Shown: in pieces, positions 8,117-15,888 of the stretch
Numbering within the stretch: position 1 is the first letter of the stretch
Layout: each line of letters starts with the position of its first letter
NCBI GenBank assembly: GCA_965208605.1
Contig: OZ242345.1
Location: 1,860,001-1,924,000, forward strand
Source of the DNA: UBA9659 sp965208605
GTDB lineage: Bacteria; Pseudomonadota; Gammaproteobacteria; Pseudomonadales; Azotimanducaceae
Direction of reading: 5' to 3'
Length of the DNA stretch: 64,000 bases
Program-made: the position numbers and the translations under genes
Notes under the pieces: generated by a model
Seen by the model: the letters and a program-made list of their open reading frames with translations, nothing else
Databases searched by the model: none
Told to the model about the DNA's origin: nothing

Positions 8117-9788
8117 TTGGGGCGCCGGCAAGTCTTCGCTATTGAAGCTAATTGAGCAGCGCCTCGAGGCAGATGAGAAAGATTGGATTATCATTAACTT
8201 CGATGCCTGGTTGTATCAAGGCTACGATGATGCCCGGGCCTCTCTCCTGGAGGTGATTGCGACCGCATTAACGAAAGCTAAAGATGGGGATGAAGGTCTC
8301 ACTCATAAAGCGAAGAAGCTTCTCGCTCGGGTCGACGGATTCCGGGCGATGGGGTATTTGGCTGAAGGTGCGGCCTTATTCGCTGGAATGCCCCCCAGTG
8401 GATTCTTCGCCCACAGTGTTGGTGCCTTGGGCAATGTGATTGATGACACCCAGGGCCAGGAAGAATATGAAAACCTAGGTAAGACAGCTAAATATGCCAA
8501 GGCACAGGTCGGAGGCCTGTTGAAGACCGAGGCAAAGAAAAGCCCGCCCCAGCAGATCGATGCGTTCCGGAAAGAATACGAGGAAGTCCTGGAAGAACTC
8601 GGCAAGCCCCTGGTGGTGGTCATCGACAATCTTGACCGTTGCTTGCCTACGAACGCCATCCACACTCTTGAGGCCATTCGGCTGTTCCTGTTCCTGGCCA
8701 ATACAGCATTCATCATCGCGGCCGACGAAGAAATGGTTCGTTCCTCTGTAGCCGACTACTTCAAAGGCGCGTCAGACCGCCACCAGATTGACTACCTGGA
8801 TAAGCTGATCCAGGTGCCCATCCGTGTGCCGAAAGCTGGTGTGCGAGAAATCCGCTCTTATCTGTTCATGCTGTATGCCATCGACCATGGCTTATCTGTG
8901 GATAAACTTGATAACCTCCGGGAAGGCTTGGAAAAAACTCTGCAGCAGTCTTGGAAAGATGATCCGATATCCCGGCAGGATGCACTGGCGCTAACTGGAG
9001 AATCAGAGGATAGCACCCTAGATAGAGCGTTTGCCCGGGCAGACCGCATCGCACCAGTGCTGGCCAATTCTCCTATCATCCATGGGAACCCTCGGATCGT
9101 AAAACGACTGTTAAATGTCGTTAAAATGCGCTCACAGATCGCACGACGTCGCTCAATGCCTTTGGACGAAGCCATCATCACCAAGCTGGTGATATTTGAG
9201 CGATGCGTTGGTGTGGAGGCAACGGCAGACTTATACTGCCTGGTGGATGCAGAACAGGGAACGCCCACGCTACTCAAGCAGTTGGAGGAAGGGGATGGCC
9301 AGATACCTAATAACGCCCCCAAGACATGGGCGAATAACCCAACTACCAAGTCCTTCATCAGTGAGTGGACCCAGCTCGCACCCAAGCTGGGAGGGGTTGA
9401 CCTAAGGGCCGCGATTTATCTATCCCGGGAAACCATGCCGATTGGCACCTACGTGGTGGGCCTGTCCTCTGGAGGGCAGGAAGTGCTGGATCTGCTGGTG
9501 AACACCAAGAACACCAGCTCGCCTACGGCCAAAAAGCTCTTGGCTAGTCTGCCACAGGAAGAGCAGGTCCCTGTCATGGAGGGGGTCATCAGCCACTTGA
9601 GGCAGGCGTCCGAATGGTCCCTCAAGCCCAAAGGATTTACAGGCGCCTGCCTCTTGGCCCGCCATTCAGCAGATGCGGCCAAGATTCTGATTCGGTACCT
9701 GCAGGAGCTGAAGCTGGAACTGGGCGATAAACCCCCAGCATGGATGACGACACTATTAAAAGAAGAGCATTGGTATAAGGAGGCCTAG
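8085..9788 (+). CDS. qatA: QatA, KAP-family P-loop ATPase of the Qat defence system (N-terminus apparently lost)
   Basis: QatA is the KAP-type ATPase of the QatABCD anti-phage system. From the ATG at 8085 the protein is 567 residues with Walker A GVFGNWGAGKSS at residues 7-18, the KAP signature NFDAWLYQGYDDARASL, Walker B VVVIDNLDRCLP (IDNLD 180-184) and a sensor-like GNPRIVKRLLN. KAP proteins normally have some 25-40 residues before Walker A (a short helix ending in a MPVSIGVFG-like strand). Here only MLPVSI remains, and upstream DNA in this frame is RES-toxin sequence read out of frame. The frame is open from an ATG at 7995, so a hybrid start is possible. I chose 8085 because homology begins there. 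It lies inside the toxin ORF and may be translated by coupling. QatB begins in the stop codon (TAGTG). Confidence 0.85.
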   Translation: MLPVSIGVFGNWGAGKSSLLKLIEQRLEADEKDWIIINFDAWLYQGYDDARASLLEVIATALTKAKDGDEGLTHKAKKLLARVDGFRAMGYLAEGAALFAGMPPSGFFAHSVGALGNVIDDTQGQEEYENLGKTAKYAKAQVGGLLKTEAKKSPPQQIDAFRKEYEEVLEELGKPLVVVIDNLDRCLPTNAIHTLEAIRLFLFLANTAFIIAADEEMVRSSVADYFKGASDRHQIDYLDKLIQVPIRVPKAGVREIRSYLFMLYAIDHGLSVDKLDNLREGLEKTLQQSWKDDPISRQDALALTGESEDSTLDRAFARADRIAPVLANSPIIHGNPRIVKRLLNVVKMRSQIARRRSMPLDEAIITKLVIFERCVGVEATADLYCLVDAEQGTPTLLKQLEEGDGQIPNNAPKTWANNPTTKSFISEWTQLAPKLGGVDLRAAIYLSRETMPIGTYVVGLSSGGQEVLDLLVNTKNTSSPTAKKLLASLPQEEQVPVMEGVISHLRQASEWSLKPKGFTGACLLARHSADAAKILIRYLQELKLELGDKPPAWMTTLLKEEHWYKEA

Positions 9789-10540
9789 TGGGGACTTCAC
9801 AATCAAGTACCGGCCCTGGGGGCGATTCATCACTGATACCGCCATGGGCGGATGACCAACCACAAGAAACCCAATTAACGCCACAACCGGCAAGGTTTAA
9901 GGGCTTCCGGCAGTCATTGGGACAATTTGTGTCCGGGGGTGATCGGAACGATCTGGAAAGGGCTGTTGGCCACTATGCCCGTAAAGCCAGCGGAGGGAGT
10001 GAGAGCGCAGCCAGGCGTATGGGCAGTGTCACCCAGGCCGGTGCTGGGCTCTTCGGTGCTCTAACGAATGTGCCAGCTGACCCGGGCGAAGCCAGTGTAG
10101 ATCTGGGCAATCTGGTGGGCCTCCCATGCAAGCAGGCGATATCAGCTATCACCCAGGCGCTGGCCACCGATGATGGGGATTCGGACAAGATCCGTGTAGC
10201 AATGAGTCATGCACTGGCGGAAGCGCTGGATGGTGTGGGTACCTTTGATCCTGAATGCATTACCGACGATGTAATTGTTGACACCATGATTGGGTATCTG
10301 GCCGAGGCTATTTTCCGGCAGATGGTCATGGACTCAAACAAGGCTTTTAACAAGGCTGGTACTGTAGTCCAGCTGATGCGCGCAGAAACGGAGTTACATG
10401 AATTAATCAAGGTGGTTGTCGACAAGCACATGGGGCCCAAGCTTGCCGGCAATGTTCGCATATTTACCCGGCAACAAATGGTTCAAATTGAGCGCCAAGC
10501 CATCATTGATGTATGGAAAGAATGGGAGGCATATCAATGA
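9788..10540 (+). CDS. qatB: QatB, Qat defence system protein
   Basis: A 250-residue protein between the KAP ATPase and the QueC-like protein, as in known qatABCD operons. It begins with GTG overlapping the qatA stop by one base and shows the typical QatB opening, GTSQSSTGPGGDSSLIPPW, followed by a basic, Gly/Ala-rich segment (RAVGHYARKASGGSESAARR) and a helical C-terminal half. There is no catalytic motif I can point to; the family's biochemical role is unknown to me. No signal peptide or membrane segment. Identification rests on the N-terminal pattern, size and position in the operon. Confidence 0.85.
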   Translation: MGTSQSSTGPGGDSSLIPPWADDQPQETQLTPQPARFKGFRQSLGQFVSGGDRNDLERAVGHYARKASGGSESAARRMGSVTQAGAGLFGALTNVPADPGEASVDLGNLVGLPCKQAISAITQALATDDGDSDKIRVAMSHALAEALDGVGTFDPECITDDVIVDTMIGYLAEAIFRQMVMDSNKAFNKAGTVVQLMRAETELHELIKVVVDKHMGPKLAGNVRIFTRQQMVQIERQAIIDVWKEWEAYQ

Positions 10541-11835
10541 CGCGATTAGTTTTCCACCACGATCACCAGATACTGCCTTCGGCCAGCAATGATTTACTAC
10601 CAGTCCAACTGTATGGATGGAGTGGTAAGAACCGAGGGGATATATCCGTAATCGGGAATCCGGTCATCGACAAGGTCAGGCGCCTAAGGGTGCAAATTCC
10701 CGGCCAGGCTATGGACTTCCTGACCATAGCACTTGCTGTGACGGCCGCAGATACCTTTGTTCGTCGGGCAGATTCAGAGGATGGCTGGACCCGGCAACTT
10801 ATCCTTCAATTACCACTCTACGAGCCGAAGAGGTGGAAACCTTTAAAAGAGAGCTTGGAACGAGCTCTACATTTTCTCAGTGGCGACATATGGAGTTTCG
10901 ATTTCCGTGAGGGTGGATATGCTCCTCCAACTCCTTTTGGTCGAAGGTATAAACGAATCAATATTAAGAAACTTGATTGTGTCTGCCTTTTCTCTGGCGG
11001 GCTAGATTCGGCCATTGGGGTAATTGATCTGCTTGCCCAAGGCCAAGCTCCATTGCTGGTAAGTCATGCCTACAGGGGAGATAAAAAGCACCAGAACCAA
11101 ATCGCTAAAGTACTTCGGAGTCAAGATTCATGGTTTGAGGTCAACGCGGACCCTCACCTGTATACGAGAAAAACGGACATCACCATGCGGACCCGTAGCC
11201 TTAACTTCCTCGCGTTGGCGGCAGTCGGTGCCTGCGCTGTGCAGGCAGTCTCTCAGCAAGAGCGTGTTGATCTGTTCGTTCCTGAGAATGGTTTTATCTC
11301 ACTGAATGCTCCACTCACGCCGCGGCGAATAGGTACGTTGAGCACTCGCACCACCCACCCTCATTTCATTAAAAGCATCCAAAACCTCTTCAATGTGGTG
11401 GGAATCCCGTGCTGCATCATCAATCCTTACCAGTTCAAAACGAAAGGTCAAATGGTTTCTGAGTGCCATAACAGACAGTTGCTGACGAGTATCGTGGACA
11501 GTACGGTGTCATGTAGCCGTTGGAAACGATTCAATCAGCAGTGTGGTATATGCGTACCTTGCATCATTCGTCGAGCTGCACTCCATAAAGGCGGGATTAA
11601 CGAGAATAATAAATACACATTTGGTGATGTCGCAGACGTGCTGAATGAAACCGACCGCAGGGATGATCTTCTGGCGTTGTCCATCGCTGTGTCGCAAAAG
11701 ACGACTCGAAATTTGGGCACATGGGTTACAGACAGTGGGCCACTTCCTCCAACCCAATTTGAGGATTTTCAAAAAATCTTTCTGCAAGGGCTGAATGAAG
11801 TGGAAGTCTTCCTTAAGGCCGAGGGAGCCCTGTGA
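10537..11835 (+). CDS. qatC: QatC, QueC-like (7-cyano-7-deazaguanine synthase fold) protein of the Qat system
   Basis: A 432-residue protein with the PP-loop ATPase motif LFSGGLDSAIG (SGGLDS at residues 153-158) and a zinc-type cysteine cluster CGICVPC (C336, C339, C342) like that of QueC, which makes preQ0 from carboxy-deazaguanine. The extra N-terminal 150 residues are a Qat-specific extension. The other queuosine genes (queD, queE) are absent, so this is not a housekeeping QueC. Start: ATG at 10537 forms an ATGA overlap with the qatB stop; an in-frame ATG at 10513 lies inside qatB and is less likely. It ends in a GTGA overlap with qatD. The family probably modifies a base or protein terminus in the defence response; the exact chemistry here is inference. 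Confidence 0.92.
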   Translation: MTRLVFHHDHQILPSASNDLLPVQLYGWSGKNRGDISVIGNPVIDKVRRLRVQIPGQAMDFLTIALAVTAADTFVRRADSEDGWTRQLILQLPLYEPKRWKPLKESLERALHFLSGDIWSFDFREGGYAPPTPFGRRYKRINIKKLDCVCLFSGGLDSAIGVIDLLAQGQAPLLVSHAYRGDKKHQNQIAKVLRSQDSWFEVNADPHLYTRKTDITMRTRSLNFLALAAVGACAVQAVSQQERVDLFVPENGFISLNAPLTPRRIGTLSTRTTHPHFIKSIQNLFNVVGIPCCIINPYQFKTKGQMVSECHNRQLLTSIVDSTVSCSRWKRFNQQCGICVPCIIRRAALHKGGINENNKYTFGDVADVLNETDRRDDLLALSIAVSQKTTRNLGTWVTDSGPLPPTQFEDFQKIFLQGLNEVEVFLKAEGAL

Positions 11836-12557
11836 GCATAGATATGCATTGCCATCTTGATATGTATCCGGATCCATTCAAGGTGGCCGAAGAGTGCAAA
11901 GCGAGGGACATTTATGTGCTGTCGGTAACAACCACACCCAAGGCGTGGGAGGGGACATGTAAACTTGCTGACGGCAGCCAGCGCATCCGGACAGCATTAG
12001 GCTTACACCCGCAGATCGCGCATCAGAGGGAGCATGAATTAGAACTTTTCGATGCCCTGCTTCCAGACGCGAAGTATGTAGGAGAGATCGGCCTGGATGG
12101 AGGAAAAGACTTCAAGGAGCACTGGGGTGTTCAGCTGAAAGTATTTCGCCACATCCTCAGTAGCGTGAATCGTGCTGGTGGGCGGATCATGACGATACAT
12201 AGTTATGCCAGTTCATCTGCTGTGTTAGATGAGCTCGCTGGCATCAATGGCGTTCCCATACTGCATTGGTTTACCGGAACACCAAAACAGCTTAAAAGAG
12301 CTATAGACGTAGGATGTTGGTTTTCCGTTGGTCCAGCTATGTTGAACACAAAAAAAGGTGCTGAATTAACGCTAAAGATACCCAAAGATCGGGTGCTCAC
12401 CGAGACGGATGGTCCATTTGCGAGGCACGGGGGTAAACCTCTACAACCATGGGATAGTGAAATCGTTGTTAGTCAGCTCGCGGATTTATGGAGATGTCCA
12501 GTGTCAGAGACAACCCATATTTTAATAAATAATTTTCGAGCACTTCTAACCAGTTAA
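11832..12557 (+). CDS. qatD: QatD, TatD-family metal-dependent nuclease of the Qat system
   Basis: A 241-residue TatD-type amidohydrolase-fold DNase. The metal ligands expected of TatD are visible: HCHLD near the start (His 6 and 8 from the GTG), EIGLDGG, TIHSYAS, LHWFTG and TETDGP. These appear intact, so it should be a catalytically competent hydrolase. The start is GTG at 11832, overlapping the qatC stop (GTGA); ATG at 11844 is an alternative that would leave out only four residues. It is the last gene of the tightly coupled qatABCD operon, with every junction overlapping by 1-4 nt. Downstream DNA carries no further gene of the system. Confidence 0.92.
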   Translation: MSIDMHCHLDMYPDPFKVAEECKARDIYVLSVTTTPKAWEGTCKLADGSQRIRTALGLHPQIAHQREHELELFDALLPDAKYVGEIGLDGGKDFKEHWGVQLKVFRHILSSVNRAGGRIMTIHSYASSSAVLDELAGINGVPILHWFTGTPKQLKRAIDVGCWFSVGPAMLNTKKGAELTLKIPKDRVLTETDGPFARHGGKPLQPWDSEIVVSQLADLWRCPVSETTHILINNFRALLTS

Positions 12558-13019
12558 CTTAAGGTCCATGCTGGACACAAATAAGTAGAGAAGGGAGGTC
12601 CAAAAACCATCCCGCCAATCGAATAGATTTTCCATCGTCGCCATTACCTAATTCTTACACTATGCCCCGTAACAATACACGGGAGTAGCAGTGCCATGAA
12701 ACACCACCTCTGGCTACCATCTTTTCTAATCATAGGATTGACGGCCACACCAGCCGCGTTCTCTGACCCTCGAAAACCATTATAAAAAAAGGACTTTTGA
12801 CAACTCTACTGTAGTGATCGTGGACATAACCTATTGATTTATATAAGCTTACGACTTACAAACAAGTTATAAACCCAAAATGGATGCGACTAATGCGTAT
12901 CCTAAGCAGCGTTTACTAATAACAGCGTTAAAGAACGCCAATACGCATATTTTGACGCCATCCCCCTACCCCAAAACCCCAACATCAGGCCTTTCAAGCA
13001 AACTAAAACCGATCAAGAA
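12558..13019 (+). other. Gene-poor gap after qatD with a short secreted-leader remnant
   Basis: No intact gene. At 12696-12785 a 29-codon frame reads like a signal peptide with a cleavage-like end (MKHHLWLPSFLIIGLTATP, then AAFSDP) and stops at once; a GGGAG lies 11 nt upstream. It may be the stump of a deleted exported protein. The rest, 12786-13019, is low in G+C and shows nothing I can identify. Confidence 0.4.
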
Positions 13020-13140
13020 GGTCCACCATGCCCACAAAACCAGGAACCAGTCACAAAGAGCCACCGGGACTAGTAAATTTGCGTATAATGTCGCCCCGCC
13101 TTTGGGGCATGCCGAGTCCCTGGGGTTTCATTTTTTGATG
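13020..13140 (+). repeat. Left copy of the ndk-promoter-region duplication
   Basis: About 120 bp nearly identical to 15244-15364. Both contain CAGGAACCAGTCACAAAG, GACTAGTAAAT, the -10-like GCGTATAATG (TATAAT at 13084-13089) and GGGGTTTCATTTTTTGATG. The right copy lies in front of ndk, so this left copy is the displaced or duplicated promoter region. Together they bracket the hipBA cassette. Confidence 0.8.
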
Positions 13141-13194
13141 TAGTTGTACAGATGTAGTGGTGCAGATGGCAAACCCACGGTATCGCCGCCGCCT

Positions 13195-13362
13195 GCGATG
13201 CTTTTGCAGTCAGCCGCCGTACCTTGTACCGCTGGCGGCACACCCTCACCCAGGCCGACTGGCTGGTGTTTTACAACACCGAACGCCCCCACCAAGCATT
13301 GGCCCTGCCCTCTCCTGTGCAATCCCTGACGATCAACCAGCCGGAGTGCTATATGTTATGAA
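13195..13362 (+). mobile_element. Transposase/integrase-core remnant (IS3/IS481-type C-terminus)
   Basis: One frame reads RRTLYRWRHTLTQADWLVFY and then NTERPHQALALP, ending at PECYML-stop near 13362. DWLxFYNxxRPHxAL is the hallmark end of the DDE integrase core in IS3/IS481-family transposases. Only this tail is left. A more decayed copy is at 15090-15200 on the other side of hipBA. Confidence 0.65.
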
Positions 13363-13401
13363 CCTATACAAAGACTGGAGGTTGTAGACATCATAAGCCA
13401 T

Positions 13402-13455
13402 AATGTCTTATATTAACATCAATTAAGGTACATATAGTTCATTATATAAGACATT
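13402..13455 (+). promoter_or_regulatory. hipBA operator: inverted repeat in the leader
   Basis: AATGTCTTATAT at 13402-13413 and its exact complement ATATAAGACATT at 13444-13455 form 12-bp arms separated by 30 nt. The right arm ends 2 nt before the hipB ATG. HipB-type repressors bind palindromes of this kind to autoregulate, so this is the likely operator. I see no strong Shine-Dalgarno, because the right arm occupies its place. Confidence 0.6.
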
Positions 13456-13457
13456 TT

Positions 13458-13793
13458 ATGAAAACTCAGGCTACAAGCACGTTACCGAGAGCAGCCCGGA
13501 AAGCCCTCATCAAACTAGGCGAGGACATTACTGTTGCGCGTAAGAAGCGGCGTATCTCAACGGTTTCGATGGCGGAGCGCGCATTCATCAGCCGAGGCAC
13601 ACTCTATAAGCTTGAAAAGGGTGATCCATCGGTCTCAATGGGTATCTATGCGACGGTGCTCTCTATCCTGGGGTTGATTGAAGGTCTCGGAAATGTAGCC
13701 GATCGTGGCATCGATACCTTGGGACTGGATATTGACGAAGACCGGCTGCCCAAAAAAATACAGCCGCGCCGGCGTAAGCAGAGACCAGCATGA
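13458..13793 (+). CDS. hipB: HipB-like Xre-family antitoxin/repressor
   Basis: A 111-residue helix-turn-helix protein. The HTH reads ARKKRRISTVSMAERAFISR followed by GTLYKLEKGDPSVSMG (about residues 30-68), a clear Xre/HipB recognition unit. The tail is basic (KKIQPRRRKQRPA) and may contact the kinase or DNA. It overlaps hipA by 4 nt (ATGA), the standard hipBA arrangement, and its leader holds a palindrome expected to be its operator. It should neutralise and co-repress with HipA. Confidence 0.88.
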   Translation: MKTQATSTLPRAARKALIKLGEDITVARKKRRISTVSMAERAFISRGTLYKLEKGDPSVSMGIYATVLSILGLIEGLGNVADRGIDTLGLDIDEDRLPKKIQPRRRKQRPA

Positions 13794-15013
13794 CCGATAC
13801 CATTGAAATCTACATTGAGCAGGCCGGTGAGGTGCATTTGGTCGGTCGGTGTCGATATATCGCCAAGCACCGTGGTCAGAGTTCAGTCTTTGAATACGCG
13901 GACGCGTGGCTCAATAACCCGAATGCGTTTGCCCTTGACCCGGCAAATCTGCCGTTGAATAGCGCTCCGATTTACACCACATCAGATAAGTCAGCACTCC
14001 CTGGCGCGTTGCGAGATACGGCGCCTGATCGTTGGGGGCAGCAATTGATCAAACGTGCCTTTCGCAAAGCCGGGGAAGAACGCGCTTTATCTGAAATAGA
14101 TTACCTTTTGGCGATTTCAGATAAAACCCGAATAGGCGCGTTGCGTTATAAGCGTGAAACTGAAGACAGTTTTGAGCATGATATTGGGCGCTATCGTGTT
14201 CCACCATTGCTCCGGCTACCGGCGCTTATGAACGCCGCCGATGCAGTTCAGGCTAACACCGAAACGGCGGCGGATCTAAAGTTGCTTTTGAATGAAGGGT
14301 CACCGCTTGGTGGTGCTCGCCCGAAATCGGCAGTAGTAGATAATGACGACACTTTGGCTATCGCCAAGTTTCCCAAACAGGATGATGCTCGTAGCATCAC
14401 GCATGGAGAAGTGTTGGCAATGACTCTTGCCGCCAAGGCGAAGTTGAACGTTGCAGAGGCAAGGCTGCAGAACGTAGCGGATAGACCCGTTGCTTTGATT
14501 AAGCGTTTTGACCGCCGTGACGGGCAACGCATTCCCTTTTTATCAGCGATGAGTTTCTTGGGCCTGAATGATGGAGACGAAGCGACCTATATCGACATTG
14601 CTGAATGTATACGTATGTATTCAAGCGACCCAACCACGGATTTGCATGAGCTGTGGCGGCGAATTGTCTTTGGCGTATTGATTGGAAATCTCGATGACCA
14701 TTTGCGTAATCATGGATTTTTGTATGACCAGGACAATAAATGGAGGCTATCGCCAGCCTATGATCTGAATCCTGTGCCGTTGGCAGAAAAGGCACGTGAA
14801 TTAACTACTTGGATTTCGGATGAAGGGCCGGATGCGGATATTGATATCGCACGCCGGGCAGCGCCGTTTTTCTCGTTGAAGGAAGACCAGGCTGAAGCCA
14901 TCATCCTGGAGGTCTCTGCGGCCCTGAAAGGCTGGCCGAACACTGCCCGCCAATTGGGCGTGAGCGCAACGGATATTGCTGTCTATGCCACGGCGATTCA
15001 AAGTGATACATAG
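13790..15013 (+). CDS. hipA: HipA-like serine/threonine kinase toxin
   Basis: HipA kinases phosphorylate aminoacyl-tRNA synthetases (GltX in E. coli) and cause dormancy. This 407-residue protein has the Gly-rich loop GSPLGGARPK (residues 170-179), the invariant Lys in TLAIAKFP, the catalytic loop NLDDHLRN (residues 300-307) and the metal-binding SPAYDLNP. The N-terminal subdomain contains RDTAPDRWGQQLI, the usual DxxPDxWGR-like motif. Length is normal, and all kinase motifs look intact. The cassette lies between two copies of the ndk promoter region with transposase scraps, so it was probably acquired by transposition. Its substrate here is unknown. Confidence 0.92.
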   Translation: MTDTIEIYIEQAGEVHLVGRCRYIAKHRGQSSVFEYADAWLNNPNAFALDPANLPLNSAPIYTTSDKSALPGALRDTAPDRWGQQLIKRAFRKAGEERALSEIDYLLAISDKTRIGALRYKRETEDSFEHDIGRYRVPPLLRLPALMNAADAVQANTETAADLKLLLNEGSPLGGARPKSAVVDNDDTLAIAKFPKQDDARSITHGEVLAMTLAAKAKLNVAEARLQNVADRPVALIKRFDRRDGQRIPFLSAMSFLGLNDGDEATYIDIAECIRMYSSDPTTDLHELWRRIVFGVLIGNLDDHLRNHGFLYDQDNKWRLSPAYDLNPVPLAEKARELTTWISDEGPDADIDIARRAAPFFSLKEDQAEAIILEVSAALKGWPNTARQLGVSATDIAVYATAIQSDT

Positions 15014-15243
15014 AGAGCTTGTATGCCTTATTTAAGTAGTTGATAGATGGTTCTTCGACACTGCAAAACAAATAATGTAACAAGGGGCGACTTCATCGAC
15101 TACCACGAGGCTCTGCTATTCACCGACCTGGACGTTTTTAACCAAAAACAGGCTGACTAGCTGGTGTTTTACAACAGACCCCACCAAGCACTGGCATGAA
15201 AACACCGAATCAGGCACTTGTTGCACTTTGAGGTTGAATCCAA
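15014..15243 (+). mobile_element. Gap after hipA with a decayed transposase remnant
   Basis: At about 15090-15200 a frame reads YHEALLFTDLDVFNQKQAD, a stop, then LVFYNRPHQALA, matching the IS3/IS481-type tail at 13195-13362 but with a stop and a deletion. It supports an IS-mediated origin for the cassette. Nothing else is recognisable. Confidence 0.55.
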
Positions 15244-15364
15244 GGCCCACCCGGCACACGAAACCAGGAACCAGTCACAAAGAACCAACGAGACTAGTAA
15301 ATCTGCGTATAATGCCGCCCCGCCTTGGGGACATGCCGAGTCTCTGGGGTTTCATTTTTTGATG
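15244..15364 (+). promoter_or_regulatory. Right copy of the duplicated block; promoter region of ndk
   Basis: Near-identical to 13020-13140. TATAAT at 15308-15313 (GCGTATAATG) is the best -10 candidate for ndk; no good -35 is seen. The sequence continues into a short duplicated leader: TAATACAAAGCTAG at 15396 and 15410 plus a partial third copy at 15424, and GATGCAGTGGTACA at 15361 repeated at 15432. ndk starts at 15462. Confidence 0.6.
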
Positions 15365-15461
15365 CAGTGGTACATATCTAGCTGTGCATATCTCGTAATA
15401 CAAAGCTAGTAATACAAAGCTAGTAATACAAATGCAGTGGTACAACTATTGGAGTAAAACG

Positions 15462-15887
15462 ATGGCAGTGGAAAGAACCCTATCAATCATCAAGCCCGAT
15501 GCGGTCGCAAAAAATCTGATTGGGGAGATAGTGTCCCGGTTTGAAAAGTCCGGGCTACGCATTGTCGCGGCGCGAATGGAACACTTGACCCCGGATAAGG
15601 CCGAGGGCTTCTACGCGGAACATGCCGGCAAGCCCTTCTTCAAGGACTTGGTTAAATACATGACCTCATATCCGGTCGTGGTTCAGGTGCTGGAAGGTGA
15701 AGCCGCCATCGCCCTCAACCGGAAATTGATGGGTGCCACGAATCCGGCGGCAGCGGATGCGGGGACGATTCGAGCAGATTTTGCGCAATCAATCGACGCC
15801 AACGCGGTCCATGGTTCGGATTCACCAACTTCTGCAACACGGGAGATAGATTACTTCTTTAGCCCGGAACAAGTCTGCGACAGATAA
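15462..15887 (+). CDS. ndk: Nucleoside diphosphate kinase
   Basis: Ndk balances nucleoside triphosphate pools by moving the gamma phosphate through a phospho-His. The 141-residue protein opens AVERTLSIIKPDAV and carries the active-site segment NAVHGSDSP (phospho-His) and the nucleotide-binding MGATNP. The ATG at 15462 follows GGAG (15451-15454); an in-frame ATG at 15432 lies in the repeated leader and is unlikely. Length is typical. It is first in the ndk-rlmN-pilW-rodZ run, one nucleotide from rlmN. Confidence 0.98.
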   Translation: MAVERTLSIIKPDAVAKNLIGEIVSRFEKSGLRIVAARMEHLTPDKAEGFYAEHAGKPFFKDLVKYMTSYPVVVQVLEGEAAIALNRKLMGATNPAAADAGTIRADFAQSIDANAVHGSDSPTSATREIDYFFSPEQVCDR

Positions 15888-15888
15888 C

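Noticed and set aside
12880..13143. 87-codon plus-strand frame before the hipBA cassette
   Set aside because: It runs through the duplicated ndk promoter block and has no family character or ribosome-binding site.
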